In this document: one piece after another, positions 16,526 to 25,161 of the stretch
Numbering within the stretch: the stretch's first letter is position 1
Layout: every line of letters starts with the position of its first letter
From: an uncultured Polaribacter sp.
GTDB lineage: Bacteria; Bacteroidota; Bacteroidia; Flavobacteriales; Flavobacteriaceae
Reading direction: 5' to 3'
NCBI GenBank assembly: GCA_947497755.1
Contig: CANMHT010000011.1
Location: forward strand, 62,001 to 126,000
DNA: 64,000 bases
The notes under the pieces: generated by a model
The model's input: the letters and a program-made list of their open reading frames with translations, nothing else
What the model was told of the DNA's origin: nothing
The model's database searches: none
Position numbers and translations under genes: made by a program

Positions 16526-16813
16526 ATGTTTATCATAAATATTACTTACAAAACCGATTTAAAAACGGTAGATTCATTTTTAAATCAACATATTGATTTT
16601 TTAAACGAACAATATCAATTAGGTCATTTTATAGCTTCGGGCAGAAAAGTGCCAAGAACAGGAGGTATTATATTATCTAATATTCAAAACAAAGCGCAAC
16701 TAGAAGAAATCATTTTAAAAGATCCTTTTAAAAAAGAAGAGTTAGCAACTTATGAAATCATAGAGTTTGTACCCAGCAAAACTAGTGAGGAATTGAAATT
16801 TTTAATAGCATAA
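16526..16813 (+). CDS. YciI family protein
   Basis: A 95-residue alpha-beta barrel protein of the YciI family. The conserved His-Asp pair is at H22-x-D24 (QHIDFLNEQY), followed by LGHFIASGRKVPRTGG. Members are thought to have hydrolase, dehydrochlorinase or ligand-binding roles; none is certain here. It starts ten bases after the merR stop and is probably co-transcribed with it and with the DinB-like gene downstream. Confidence 0.85.
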   Translation: MFIINITYKTDLKTVDSFLNQHIDFLNEQYQLGHFIASGRKVPRTGGIILSNIQNKAQLEEIILKDPFKKEELATYEIIEFVPSKTSEELKFLIA

Positions 16814-16841
16814 TCATTACATTACGTTACAAAAAAGAACA

Positions 16842-17312
16842 ATGAATTCAATAGCCATTATCCTATTAAATTTTTCTGAAATTAGAAGACGAAGTATAAA
16901 GTTGTGGAGTGGAATTCCGGATGAATACTTACACTGGAAACCAGACGAAAGTGCTTTTACTATTATTGAAATGATTAGACATGTATTAGAAGGCGAACAT
17001 CTTTTTCATACAATAATTAACAACAGAGGAAACTTAGGTGATTACAAATCTCCTTGGGAAGACTTAGAATATATTAACCTAAAAGAAGAACTTAATTTTG
17101 CTGAAAGTTATAGGGCAGCTTTTTTAGATATGATCAAAGAATTAGAAGAAACAGATTTAGAAAGTATAAGAATTGAAAGAAAAGAAGTTGGACAAAGTAA
17201 AAAATTAGGAGATTATCTAAATCGAATTGCTTATCATGAAGCAGTACATACAGGACAAATGTTAGACTATTTAAGAACTGCAGGAATAAAAAGACCTGTT
17301 ATTTGGGATTAA
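16842..17312 (+). CDS. DinB family protein
   Basis: A 156-residue four-helix bundle of the DinB/YfiT superfamily. The metal triad is H47 (EMIRHVLEGE), H132 and H136 (AYHEAVHTGQM). Related proteins are thiol-S-transferases that use bacillithiol or mycothiol, or metal-dependent hydrolases; the substrate is unknown. It lies 28 bases after the YciI gene and ends the merR-side operon. Confidence 0.87.
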   Translation: MNSIAIILLNFSEIRRRSIKLWSGIPDEYLHWKPDESAFTIIEMIRHVLEGEHLFHTIINNRGNLGDYKSPWEDLEYINLKEELNFAESYRAAFLDMIKELEETDLESIRIERKEVGQSKKLGDYLNRIAYHEAVHTGQMLDYLRTAGIKRPVIWD

Positions 17313-17328
17313 AACTGTAAAAAAACAT

Positions 17329-17361
17329 TGACGTAAAGATGACGTTATCATGACGCAATTA
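17329..17361 (+). repeat. Three tandem 11-bp repeats (TGACG...)
   Basis: TGACGTAAAGA (17329-17339), TGACGTTATCA (17340-17350) and TGACGCAATTA (17351-17361) follow each other without gaps. A period of 11 puts TGACG on the same face of the helix each time. They lie just upstream of the -7 box of the XRE regulator gene and have no recognisable -33 behind them, as expected of an activator-binding site. Confidence 0.8.
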
Positions 17362-17379
17362 CTCATAATGGTTTCAATA

Positions 17380-17387
17380 TACATTTG
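17380..17387 (+). promoter_or_regulatory. -7 box of XRE regulator gene
   Basis: TACATTTG matches TAnnTTTG, 24 bases before the ATG at 17412. No TTTG is found at -33; the space is occupied by the end of the TGACG repeats. Confidence 0.6.
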
Positions 17388-17411
17388 CTAAAACAATAAA
17401 TACGATTAAAA

Positions 17412-18077
17412 ATGGAAGCAACAAGTTTAGCAAAAAAATTAAAAGATTTAAGGAGATTAAGAGGAATGTCTCAAGAATATTTAGCAGATGAAGCTAAGGT
17501 AAGTTTGAGAACTATTCAAAGAATAGAAAATAATGAGTCAATCCCAACTGGAGAAACCATTAAAAGAATTGCGAGTGCATTAGATGTAAAATTAAACGAG
17601 TTAGTTGATTCGGGTTCTATTACAGAAACAACAAGTATAAAAACAACCATCATTTTTCTAAAAAAACAACTTTCAAAAACAAATAAGAAATCTGAAATTA
17701 AAACTTTTGAAAAGTTTATTGATGTATTAAATAAACTAAAAGAAAGAGATTTAAGTCCAGAACAAAAAGAAGGTATTGAAAGCTATATCAACTATTTAGA
17801 ACTTGAAAAAATCCCGTCATTTAGCAATGATATATTCAAGCAAAAGCTTGTACTTTTTATAAAATATTTGAAAAATAAATTACACTTTGTTCCTCGTAAT
17901 CATTATACTTTTTTAACCTCAATATTTTTCTTGCCTTTTTCTATAGGTTTTGGGGTTACAAATGGAGTTTCTATAAGTCAAAAAATAATTGTAATTTCAA
18001 TAGCATTATCATTTATTGGAATTGGTGCACTGATAGACTTAAGAATAAAAGCACAAAAGCGCTCATTTAATTTCTAA
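17412..18077 (+). CDS. XRE-type HTH regulator with two membrane helices
   Basis: A 221-residue protein. Residues 1-65 are an XRE HTH (LKDLRRLRGMSQEYLADEAK then VSLRTIQRIENNESIPTGET). A linker of about 95 residues rich in Lys and Glu follows, then two hydrophobic segments (about 165-184 and 188-207), so the regulator should be tethered to the inner membrane with the HTH in the cytoplasm. Its promoter carries three TGACG repeats that may be its own binding sites. The next gene (agmatine-deiminase-like) follows in the same direction after 32 bases. Confidence 0.85.
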   Translation: MEATSLAKKLKDLRRLRGMSQEYLADEAKVSLRTIQRIENNESIPTGETIKRIASALDVKLNELVDSGSITETTSIKTTIIFLKKQLSKTNKKSEIKTFEKFIDVLNKLKERDLSPEQKEGIESYINYLELEKIPSFSNDIFKQKLVLFIKYLKNKLHFVPRNHYTFLTSIFFLPFSIGFGVTNGVSISQKIIVISIALSFIGIGALIDLRIKAQKRSFNF

Positions 18078-18109
18078 AAACTATTCATAATTTAACCTAA
18101 CATTTGTAA

Positions 18110-19243
18110 GTGAAAAAAGTAATGAACATACTAGTACTATTTATAATTTCTTTAGTTATCAATTCTTGTAGTAACCAAAAAGAAACCTTTCAAGAACCAG
18201 ATAATCAAATAGAAATCCTATATACTTTTCCAGAAGAAAGCGAACCTCATGATGCTACTTGGCTTCAATGGCCACATCATTATCAATACGGAACTGCATT
18301 TAGAGATTATCTAGATCCTACTTGGGTTATCCTAACAAAAGAGTTAAGCTCAAGTGAAAAAGTGCATATTATTGCCTATAACGAAACAGAGAAAAACAGA
18401 ATTATTAGCTTACTCAATGCTCAATCTGTAGATTTAAATAAGGTAGAATTTAAACTATATCCAACAGATGATTTTTGGATAAGAGATAATGGTCCTATTT
18501 ACGTGCACGATAAAAATGGAGATCTCGTAATTCAAAATTGGGGGTTTAATGGTTGGGGAAACAAAGCAGACTTTACCAATTGTAATGAAATACCTACTAA
18601 AATAGGGCAAGATCAAAATATTCCTGTGATTGATTTAACTTCGATAATGATTAATGAAGGCGGTAGTGTAGAACTTGATGGTCATGGAACTTTAATGGCC
18701 TGTAAAAGTTCTATTTTAAATGCAAATAGAAATCCAGGCATGACTCAAAGTGAAGCAGAAGCTATTTTTACAAAATACTTAGGCGTTACTAATTTTGTTT
18801 GGCTGGATGGGCAGGCAGGTCTTGAAATTACCGACCAACATATTGATGGTTTTGCAAGGTTTGGTAATTCAACCACAATTGTAACTATGGAAGCAAGTGA
18901 TTTATTAGAATTCGATGTACAACAATCTGATATTGACAAGCTATTTGCAGCAAAAAACAAAGACAATGTACCATATAACTTTTTAAAGCTTCCATTAACT
19001 CAAAACAATGTAGTAACTACTTATGGAAGAGACTTAGGATATAAAGGATCCTATTGCAACTATTACATTGCAAATACCAAAGTTATTGTGCCAACTTATA
19101 ACGATCCAAATGATAATGTTGCTTTGCAAAAATTACAAAGTTTGTATCCCAACAGAACTGTTGTTGGTATCGATTTTAGAAATGCTTATGCCAATGGCGG
19201 AATGACGCATTGTGTTACACAACAGCAACCAAAAATGAAGTAA
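18110..19243 (+). CDS. Agmatine/peptidylarginine deiminase family lipoprotein
   Basis: A 377-residue guanidine-group-modifying enzyme. Motifs of the agmatine deiminase group are DDFWIRDNGPI, EGGSVELDGHGTL, ITDQHIDGFARF and the C-terminal GGMTHCVTQQQP, whose C368 is the nucleophile that forms the thiouronium intermediate. Unlike the cytoplasmic agmatine deiminases it begins with a signal peptide and lipobox (VINSC, C20), so it is an envelope lipoprotein and could act on external agmatine or on arginine residues. GTG 18110 is used because it supplies the KK of the signal peptide; ATG 18122 is also possible. Confidence 0.85.
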   Translation: MKKVMNILVLFIISLVINSCSNQKETFQEPDNQIEILYTFPEESEPHDATWLQWPHHYQYGTAFRDYLDPTWVILTKELSSSEKVHIIAYNETEKNRIISLLNAQSVDLNKVEFKLYPTDDFWIRDNGPIYVHDKNGDLVIQNWGFNGWGNKADFTNCNEIPTKIGQDQNIPVIDLTSIMINEGGSVELDGHGTLMACKSSILNANRNPGMTQSEAEAIFTKYLGVTNFVWLDGQAGLEITDQHIDGFARFGNSTTIVTMEASDLLEFDVQQSDIDKLFAAKNKDNVPYNFLKLPLTQNNVVTTYGRDLGYKGSYCNYYIANTKVIVPTYNDPNDNVALQKLQSLYPNRTVVGIDFRNAYANGGMTHCVTQQQPKMK

Positions 19244-19247
19244 AAAA

Positions 19248-20297
19248 TTATTCCTCTTTAATCAAATAAATATATACAGGATAATGATCACTATATCCTC
19301 CAAGGTAATTACCTCCAGCAAAACTTCTATATGGATATCCTTTATAGCGTCCTTTTTGAGTCGTTAAAAAAGACTTATTAAAGATTTTTGCTTTAAATAG
19401 TTTATAGCTAGAAAAATCTTTTTTTCCTTTATTTACTAAAGGATAACTAAGCATAATCTGATCAAATAAGTAAATCTTATCTCTGTAAGTTAATGTCCCT
19501 TGTCCTTTTTTAAACAACTGCTCATAAGGGTTATAAATACTTTTCTTTTTTATCTTTTTCTTTTCACTTTTGGTTTTTAGTACTTTTTTAAAGCTCGCAT
19601 TGGTTGGATTGTCATTAAAGTCTCCCATAATAACAATCTTAGCTTTTCGGTTTTTATCTTTAAGTTTTTCTATAATCTTTAAGTTTTGATAAGCGGCTTT
19701 TTCACGCAACGGGCTACTCTTTGCTTCTCCACCTCTTCTTGATGGCCAATGATTTACAATAACATGAATCAACTCATCTCCTAAATGTCCAGAAACAAGT
19801 AGTTGATCTCTTGTAAACACTCTTGCTCCATCTTTAAAAATTTTTGGTGTAAATGACTGGTGATTTACAGGAGTAAAGTATTTTTTCTGATAAAGTAATG
19901 CAACATCAATTCCTCTTTTATCTGGAGATTCGTAATGAATAATTTCATAATTCATTTTCTTGAGATGCTTAGATTTTACTAAATCTACTAACACATTTTT
20001 ATTTTCTATTTCACAAACACCAATAAGTGCTGGAGCTGTTCCTGCTTTTTCTAAACCTATTTGAGAAATAACAGCACCTAACTTATCTATTTTGTCCCAA
20101 TAAACTTTAGATTTATTTGTTTTTAGTTTCATTATTGGACTGGCTTCATCATTTTTATTTGGATTATTAATCGTATCAAATAAATTTTCTAGATTGTAAA
20201 AAGCCAAAGTTCTTATTTGGTATTTTTTTCCATTCTCTTGAGAAAAAGAATAAGCTATATTTACTAAAAGCAGTACTAATAAAAGTTGTTTTTTCAT
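19248..20297 (-). CDS. Secreted endonuclease/exonuclease/phosphatase protein
   Basis: A 349-residue exported hydrolase (signal peptide MKKQLLLVLLLVNIAYSFSQ) of the DNase I-like EEP superfamily. Motifs in order are FYNLENLFDT, GVCEIEN, the catalytic region VNHWPSRRGG, the metal site MGDFNDNP and the terminal GGYSDHYPVYI with the conserved D-H. Substrates of the family include DNA, nucleotides and phospholipids. The ATG at 20297 is preferred to that at 20312. It is divergent from a TonB receptor-DUF5689 pair, suggesting outside breakdown of a phosphodiester substrate and uptake of products. It ends four bases from the convergent deiminase gene. Confidence 0.88.
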   Translation of the reverse strand: MKKQLLLVLLLVNIAYSFSQENGKKYQIRTLAFYNLENLFDTINNPNKNDEASPIMKLKTNKSKVYWDKIDKLGAVISQIGLEKAGTAPALIGVCEIENKNVLVDLVKSKHLKKMNYEIIHYESPDKRGIDVALLYQKKYFTPVNHQSFTPKIFKDGARVFTRDQLLVSGHLGDELIHVIVNHWPSRRGGEAKSSPLREKAAYQNLKIIEKLKDKNRKAKIVIMGDFNDNPTNASFKKVLKTKSEKKKIKKKSIYNPYEQLFKKGQGTLTYRDKIYLFDQIMLSYPLVNKGKKDFSSYKLFKAKIFNKSFLTTQKGRYKGYPYRSFAGGNYLGGYSDHYPVYIYLIKEE

Positions 20298-20336
20298 TGG
20301 GTTAAAATTCATGTTTATTACTTAACAAACTTCTTA

Positions 20337-20344
20337 CAAAGATA
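20337..20344 (-). promoter_or_regulatory. -7 box of EEP hydrolase gene
   Basis: TATCTTTG on the minus strand, 39 bases upstream of the ATG at 20297; fits TAnnTTTG. No -33 match seen. Confidence 0.5.
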
Positions 20345-20390
20345 TGTCAAATCAAAAGATTTAACACCTACTTATTTCACTGATTTACTG

Positions 20391-20421
20391 TTGTTTAAAA
20401 AAAAAAAAAATAGTAACTTCA
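20391..20421 (+). promoter_or_regulatory. Candidate promoter with A14 spacer tract
   Basis: TTG (20391-20393) and a -7-like TAACTTCA (20414-20421) are separated by 20 bases that include a run of 14 A (20397-20410). The -7 match is weak at its last two positions. Slippage in the A run would alter the spacer and thus the strength of this promoter of the TonB receptor gene. Confidence 0.4.
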
Positions 20422-20437
20422 ACAAAAAATTTAGCTT

Positions 20438-23224
20438 ATGAAAAGGACAATTATACTCTTGTTCTTGAGTATTATGCACATGCATTTGTTTGCTCAGAAC
20501 ATTGTAAAAGGAGTCGTCATAGACAGCGACTCCGAACTCCCTCTAAATAAAGTTATTCTCACCATTAACACCAAAATGAGCCCCATTTTTTACACTAGTG
20601 AAAATGGGGTTTTTGTTATTCGTAATTTACCTAAAGGAAATTATGTTTTAACTATTCGTCTCTTAGGATACGAATCTCAACGGTTTCCGCTTTTAGTATC
20701 TGACAGTACAATAGATTTGGGACGTATTTTTCTATATAAAGAAGCTCCTATTACCACAAGTTTAGGTACCATTACTCTAACAGATGAAGAACTAAACGAA
20801 GATGACAGTTCTGCTGATACAATTACTGGATTACTACAAGCAACTAAAGATCCTTACTTAAAAGCTGCTGCTTATGATTTTAGCTCCTCCTTTTTTAGAA
20901 TTCGAGGATTAAACTCAGAAAACGCAACTGTTTTAATTAACGGTATTTCCATGAATAAAATGATTTCAGGAAGACCATCATGGAGTAATTGGGGCGGTTT
21001 AAATGACGCAACAAGAAATCAAGAATTTAATGCTGGTCTCTCTCCTTCAGCCAATAGTTTTGGGGGATTATTAGGTGTTACTAATATAAATATCAGAGCT
21101 TCTGAAATGGGACCAGGAACTAGGCTTTCTTATGCTTCATCTAATAGAAGTTATAGACATAGAGTTATGGCTACTTATAACTCAGGAATCTTAAAAAACA
21201 ATTGGTCTTTTGGTATTAGTGCTAGTAAAAGGATTGGAGATGAAGGTTACAATCAAGGAACATCTTATGATGCAGCTTCTTTATTACTTTCTCTGGAAAA
21301 AAAACTTACTTCTAATAGCAGCGTTAATATTTCTGCAATTTATGCTCCCAATATAAGAGGTAAATCATCTGCAAATACACAAGAAGTATTTAATCTAAAA
21401 GGAACCAAATACAATTCTTATTGGGGTTTTCAAAACGGAAAAATTAGAAACTCAAGAGAAAAAAGAATTATAGAACCCATACTTATGCTAAATCATTATT
21501 GGAATCTTAGTAAAGAGACCTCAATAAACACCAATATCGCATATCAATTTGGAGAAATTGCAAATAGTAGAATCGATTATAATGGAAGTAAAATTGATGG
21601 AAATATTAATAATATTCCAACAGTTATAAGTTTAGGTGGTACAAATCCAGATCCAACTTATTATCAAAAACTACCAAGTTATGCATTAAAAAACAACGCA
21701 AGTAATGTATATGAAGTTCAACAAGATTTCTTATCTAACGGACAACTAAATTGGAATGCATTCTATCGTGCTAATTCAACTATTTTTAACAATAGATATG
21801 CCGCTTACGTATTGTATGAAGATAGAAATGACAACAAACAAATTACTGTAAATACCCTTATAGAAAGTCAGATTTCGAGTAAGCTCTCTTTGAATGCAAA
21901 ACTAGAATACAAAAATTTTAACTCATCAAATTTTGCGAAGGTCATAGATTTATTTGGCGCTTCTAAATATTTAGATGTTGATCCCTTTGCCAACACAAAC
22001 GATTTAAAACAAAATGATGCTTTACATCCGTTTAGAAATGTTACAGAAGGAGATAAATTCAAACATCATTACCTTTTAAATGCTACTGCATTTCATGGGT
22101 TTCTTCAAGGTCAATTAAAACTAAAAAATATAGATCTTTATACTGCAATTAGTACTTCAAAAACAAAATATCAAAGAGAAGGACTATATAAAAACGGAAA
22201 GTTTAGAAACAATAATGATTCTTATGGAAAATCTGACAGTAAATTATTTAAAAATTACGGAGTAAAAGCAGGTGTCACTATTAAGTTTACTGGTAGACAT
22301 TTGATAGATACAAATATTGGATACATTACAAAAGCACCGACATTAAAAAACAGTTTTTCTAATCCTAGAATACAGAATCAGATTGTAGATAATTTAGTAG
22401 CAGAAGAACAATTTTTAACAGATATCAGCTATATCTATAGAGGTGCATTTCTACAATTCAAAAGCACTGCTTACTTTGCAAAAATCAAGAATGCTACTGA
22501 AGTTTCATTTTACTACGCTGATGGTATTGGCGGTAGTGGTTCTGAACATACTGCCTTTGTACAAGAAATACTAACAAACATTAGTCAAAAGCATATAGGT
22601 TTTGAGTTAGGGTTAGAAGCAAAAATTAGTCCAACATTTACCTTAAAAAGTGCTGGGAATTTTGGACAATACATTTATGATAACAATCCTATTTTGTCTT
22701 TAAACTCTGAAGATCGAGAATTTCAATTCCAATCAAGAAAAACCAACTTAAAAAATTATAAAGTTGCTGCTGGACCTCAAATAGCATATTCTTTTGGTTT
22801 CGAATATAGAGCCCCTAATTATTGGTGGTTTGGAACAAGCATTAACTTTTTTGATGGTATTTATATTGATGTAGCTCCCATAACAAGAACCAGTAATTTT
22901 AATAATGACAACGGAATTCCATTTAATGATTACGATCCTCTTTTATCTAAAAAACTACTCGAACAAGAACGATTTAAAGCCTATAATACCATCAATATGG
23001 TTGGTGGTAAATCTTGGAAAATACATCACTATTATGTGAGTCTTTTTGCCAATATCAATAACTTATTTAACACACAATTTAAAACTGGTGGATTTGAGCA
23101 AAGTAGAAATGCTAATTTTCGAGAATTAAGAGATGATAAAGCATTAAAGACTCCCATTTTTGGTGGAAAATATTGGTATGGTAGAGGCACTTCTTTTTTT
23201 ATCAACCTTCATGTAAAATTTTAA
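20438..23224 (+). CDS. TonB-dependent receptor
   Basis: A 928-residue outer-membrane receptor. After the signal peptide (to about residue 19) comes a carboxypeptidase-regulatory-like domain (NIVKGVVIDSDSELPLNKV, 20-105), then the plug (about 115-235, with FFRIRGLNSENATVLING) and a 22-strand barrel ending in the aromatic NLHVKF. No SusD partner is present; instead a DUF5689 lipoprotein follows after 11 bases and a secreted endonuclease/phosphatase is divergent. The receptor therefore probably imports a product of phosphodiester cleavage rather than a glycan, but the ligand is inferred from neighbours only. A run of 14 A sits in the presumed promoter. Confidence 0.92.
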   Translation: MKRTIILLFLSIMHMHLFAQNIVKGVVIDSDSELPLNKVILTINTKMSPIFYTSENGVFVIRNLPKGNYVLTIRLLGYESQRFPLLVSDSTIDLGRIFLYKEAPITTSLGTITLTDEELNEDDSSADTITGLLQATKDPYLKAAAYDFSSSFFRIRGLNSENATVLINGISMNKMISGRPSWSNWGGLNDATRNQEFNAGLSPSANSFGGLLGVTNINIRASEMGPGTRLSYASSNRSYRHRVMATYNSGILKNNWSFGISASKRIGDEGYNQGTSYDAASLLLSLEKKLTSNSSVNISAIYAPNIRGKSSANTQEVFNLKGTKYNSYWGFQNGKIRNSREKRIIEPILMLNHYWNLSKETSINTNIAYQFGEIANSRIDYNGSKIDGNINNIPTVISLGGTNPDPTYYQKLPSYALKNNASNVYEVQQDFLSNGQLNWNAFYRANSTIFNNRYAAYVLYEDRNDNKQITVNTLIESQISSKLSLNAKLEYKNFNSSNFAKVIDLFGASKYLDVDPFANTNDLKQNDALHPFRNVTEGDKFKHHYLLNATAFHGFLQGQLKLKNIDLYTAISTSKTKYQREGLYKNGKFRNNNDSYGKSDSKLFKNYGVKAGVTIKFTGRHLIDTNIGYITKAPTLKNSFSNPRIQNQIVDNLVAEEQFLTDISYIYRGAFLQFKSTAYFAKIKNATEVSFYYADGIGGSGSEHTAFVQEILTNISQKHIGFELGLEAKISPTFTLKSAGNFGQYIYDNNPILSLNSEDREFQFQSRKTNLKNYKVAAGPQIAYSFGFEYRAPNYWWFGTSINFFDGIYIDVAPITRTSNFNNDNGIPFNDYDPLLSKKLLEQERFKAYNTINMVGGKSWKIHHYYVSLFANINNLFNTQFKTGGFEQSRNANFRELRDDKALKTPIFGGKYWYGRGTSFFINLHVKF

Positions 23225-23235
23225 AAACAAACGCT

Positions 23236-24657
23236 ATGAAAACAATCACAAAACTATTAATTCTATTCATTTGTTACTCATGTGTAAAAAGAGATTCTTA
23301 TGAACTTCCTACTATTACAATCACAGAGCCAAACATCATAACCAACTCCTCTTTATTAAAAGTAAAAGCAGCCTTACAGCAAGCATTTAATTCTGATCAA
23401 AAAACACTTTATACTTTTCCTATTAATGAAAAATCACCAACGTTTATCAAGGCTTATGTAGTCTCTAACGATGCTGCTGGTAATTTTTATAAAAAACTAG
23501 TTGTACAAGACTCTATTATCAGTCCAAAAGCTGGCATAGAAATACTTATCAACAAACCTGATCTAAGTGCTGATTTTTCTGTTGGCCAAAAAATTTTTAT
23601 AAAGCTTGATGGTTTAAGTGTCTCCTACAATGACGGTCAATCTACTATTGATCCAACAGATGCAGTTCTTGGAAAATACACCTTAGGAATTTTAGATAGA
23701 ATTAATGTAAGTCATATTCCATCAACACAACTAAAAAATCATTTTTATCGATCTTCAGAAATACATAGAATTACTCCTACTATTGTTAACTTATCTAATC
23801 TAAGTGAAGAACATATAAACACATTTATCCAATTTGAAAATGCTCAATTTGAAAAAACAGAAATCGGAAAAACTTTTTCTGGCGAACCCAACGATGAATT
23901 TGACGGATTTAGGTATTTATTTGATTGTGAAACTCAACAAACCATTCGATTACAAACCAGTACTTTTTCTAGTTTTAAGTCTACCATAATACCATCAAAA
24001 AAGGGCATAGTAAATGCTATTTTATCTAAAGATTATACTGCAAAATTTTTGGTAGCTATTATAAATACGCCTTCTTATATTCAATTTGATATTGCTGAAA
24101 GGTGCGATCCTCAATTTTTAGATTGTGGTACTGTAAATACCATCGGAAAAAAAGTATTGTTCAATGAAGATTTTGAAAACATCAAATCTAATACAGCATT
24201 GTTAAAAGCGGGATGGAGCAATATTAATAAAAATGGAAATAGCACAAAATACACTTCAAAGTCTTCTGGAGGAAACAGGTTTATGGATTTATCTGCTTAT
24301 AATAGTGGAGAAAGTCCGTTAGAAGTATGGCTAGTTTCACCTTCAATTGACTTAGATAATTCAGAAAATGAAATACTCACTTTTGATACAAACACTGGTT
24401 ATGATAATGGTAAAGTGATGAATGTTTTTGTTTCTTCCAACTTTTCTGGAGATGTTTCTACAGCAACTTGGACTCTTTTAGATGCTGTTTTATCAGAAGG
24501 TCCTAGTTCAGGTTATGGAAGTAATTTTACCAATTCAGGAAATATTAATCTTTCTTGTTTAACAGGAAAAATACATATTGCTTTTCAATATGTTGGTAGT
24601 GATGGAGGAATTACTACTACTTTTAGAATAGACAATATAAAAGTAACAACTAATTAA
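23236..24657 (+). CDS. DUF5689 / choice-of-anchor J lipoprotein
   Basis: A 473-residue surface lipoprotein (ICYSC lipobox at about residue 16). Residues 35-280 fit the DUF5689 domain, an OB-like region found in flavobacterial proteins next to TonB receptors and nucleases. Residues 310-473 fit a choice-of-anchor J jelly-roll (KVLFNEDFENI at its start, FRIDNIKVTTN at its end). It follows the TonB receptor by 11 bases and is likely to bind the ligand at the cell surface, in the place usually taken by SusD. Its end overlaps the convergent tadA gene by eight bases. Confidence 0.8.
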   Translation: MKTITKLLILFICYSCVKRDSYELPTITITEPNIITNSSLLKVKAALQQAFNSDQKTLYTFPINEKSPTFIKAYVVSNDAAGNFYKKLVVQDSIISPKAGIEILINKPDLSADFSVGQKIFIKLDGLSVSYNDGQSTIDPTDAVLGKYTLGILDRINVSHIPSTQLKNHFYRSSEIHRITPTIVNLSNLSEEHINTFIQFENAQFEKTEIGKTFSGEPNDEFDGFRYLFDCETQQTIRLQTSTFSSFKSTIIPSKKGIVNAILSKDYTAKFLVAIINTPSYIQFDIAERCDPQFLDCGTVNTIGKKVLFNEDFENIKSNTALLKAGWSNINKNGNSTKYTSKSSGGNRFMDLSAYNSGESPLEVWLVSPSIDLDNSENEILTFDTNTGYDNGKVMNVFVSSNFSGDVSTATWTLLDAVLSEGPSSGYGSNFTNSGNINLSCLTGKIHIAFQYVGSDGGITTTFRIDNIKVTTN

Positions 24658-25099
24658 GATTTCTTTTTTCTATAAAGAATCGCTTTAACAGCAAACTGCA
24701 TTCATTTTCTAAAATTCCGCCAATTACTGTTGTTTTTGGATGTAGTTTGGTATTCAATTTAACAAAACCTCTTTCAGGTTCTGAGGCACCGTACACGATT
24801 TTTCCAATCTGTGTCCAATAACTTGCTCCTGCACACATTTGACAAGGCTCTAATGTCACATACAATGTACAGTCTTTTAAATATTTTCCTCCCAAAAAAT
24901 CAGCAGCTGCAGTATACGCTTGCATTTCTGCATGTGCAGTTACATCGTTTAGTGTCTCTGTTAAGTTATGAGCCCTAGCAATAATCTGATCTTTATAAGT
25001 AATTATTGCGCCTACTGGCACTTCTCCTTTATCAAAAGCAGCATTGGCTTCATCTAAGGCTTTTCTCATAAAATAAACGTCATCAAAAGGATTAATCAT
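24650..25099 (-). CDS. tadA: tRNA-specific adenosine deaminase
   Basis: A 149-residue cytidine-deaminase-fold enzyme that converts A34 of tRNA-Arg (ACG) to inosine. The zinc site is H56-A-E58 (TAHAEMQAY) and P-C-x-x-C with C86 and C89 (LEPCQMCAGA). The length fits the family. The -7 box TATTTTTG ends only one base before the ATG at 25099, so the mRNA is likely leaderless or starts inside; the next ATG (25069) would remove the conserved first ten residues. It is divergent from dxs. Confidence 0.93.
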   Translation of the reverse strand: MINPFDDVYFMRKALDEANAAFDKGEVPVGAIITYKDQIIARAHNLTETLNDVTAHAEMQAYTAAADFLGGKYLKDCTLYVTLEPCQMCAGASYWTQIGKIVYGASEPERGFVKLNTKLHPKTTVIGGILENECSLLLKRFFIEKRNLN

Positions 25100-25100
25100 T

Positions 25101-25108
25101 CAAAAATA
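25101..25108 (-). promoter_or_regulatory. -7 box of tadA
   Basis: TATTTTTG on the minus strand ends one base before the tadA ATG. It matches the consensus fully, but a normal start site would fall at or inside the start codon. Confidence 0.45.
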
Positions 25109-25149
25109 TTTTTTCAATAATACAAAAAGCATATGAGTTGTAAAACTCG

Positions 25150-25157
25150 TACTTTTG
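25150..25157 (+). promoter_or_regulatory. -7 box of dxs
   Basis: TACTTTTG ends four bases before the dxs ATG at 25162, the same spacing as for the cupin, panD and DUF3109 genes; predicts a leaderless transcript. Confidence 0.6.
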
Positions 25158-25161
25158 CTTT

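Noticed and set aside
17329..17361. CRISPR-like repeat array
   Set aside because: Repeats are 11 bases, contiguous and without spacers; no cas genes. They fit a regulator-binding site.
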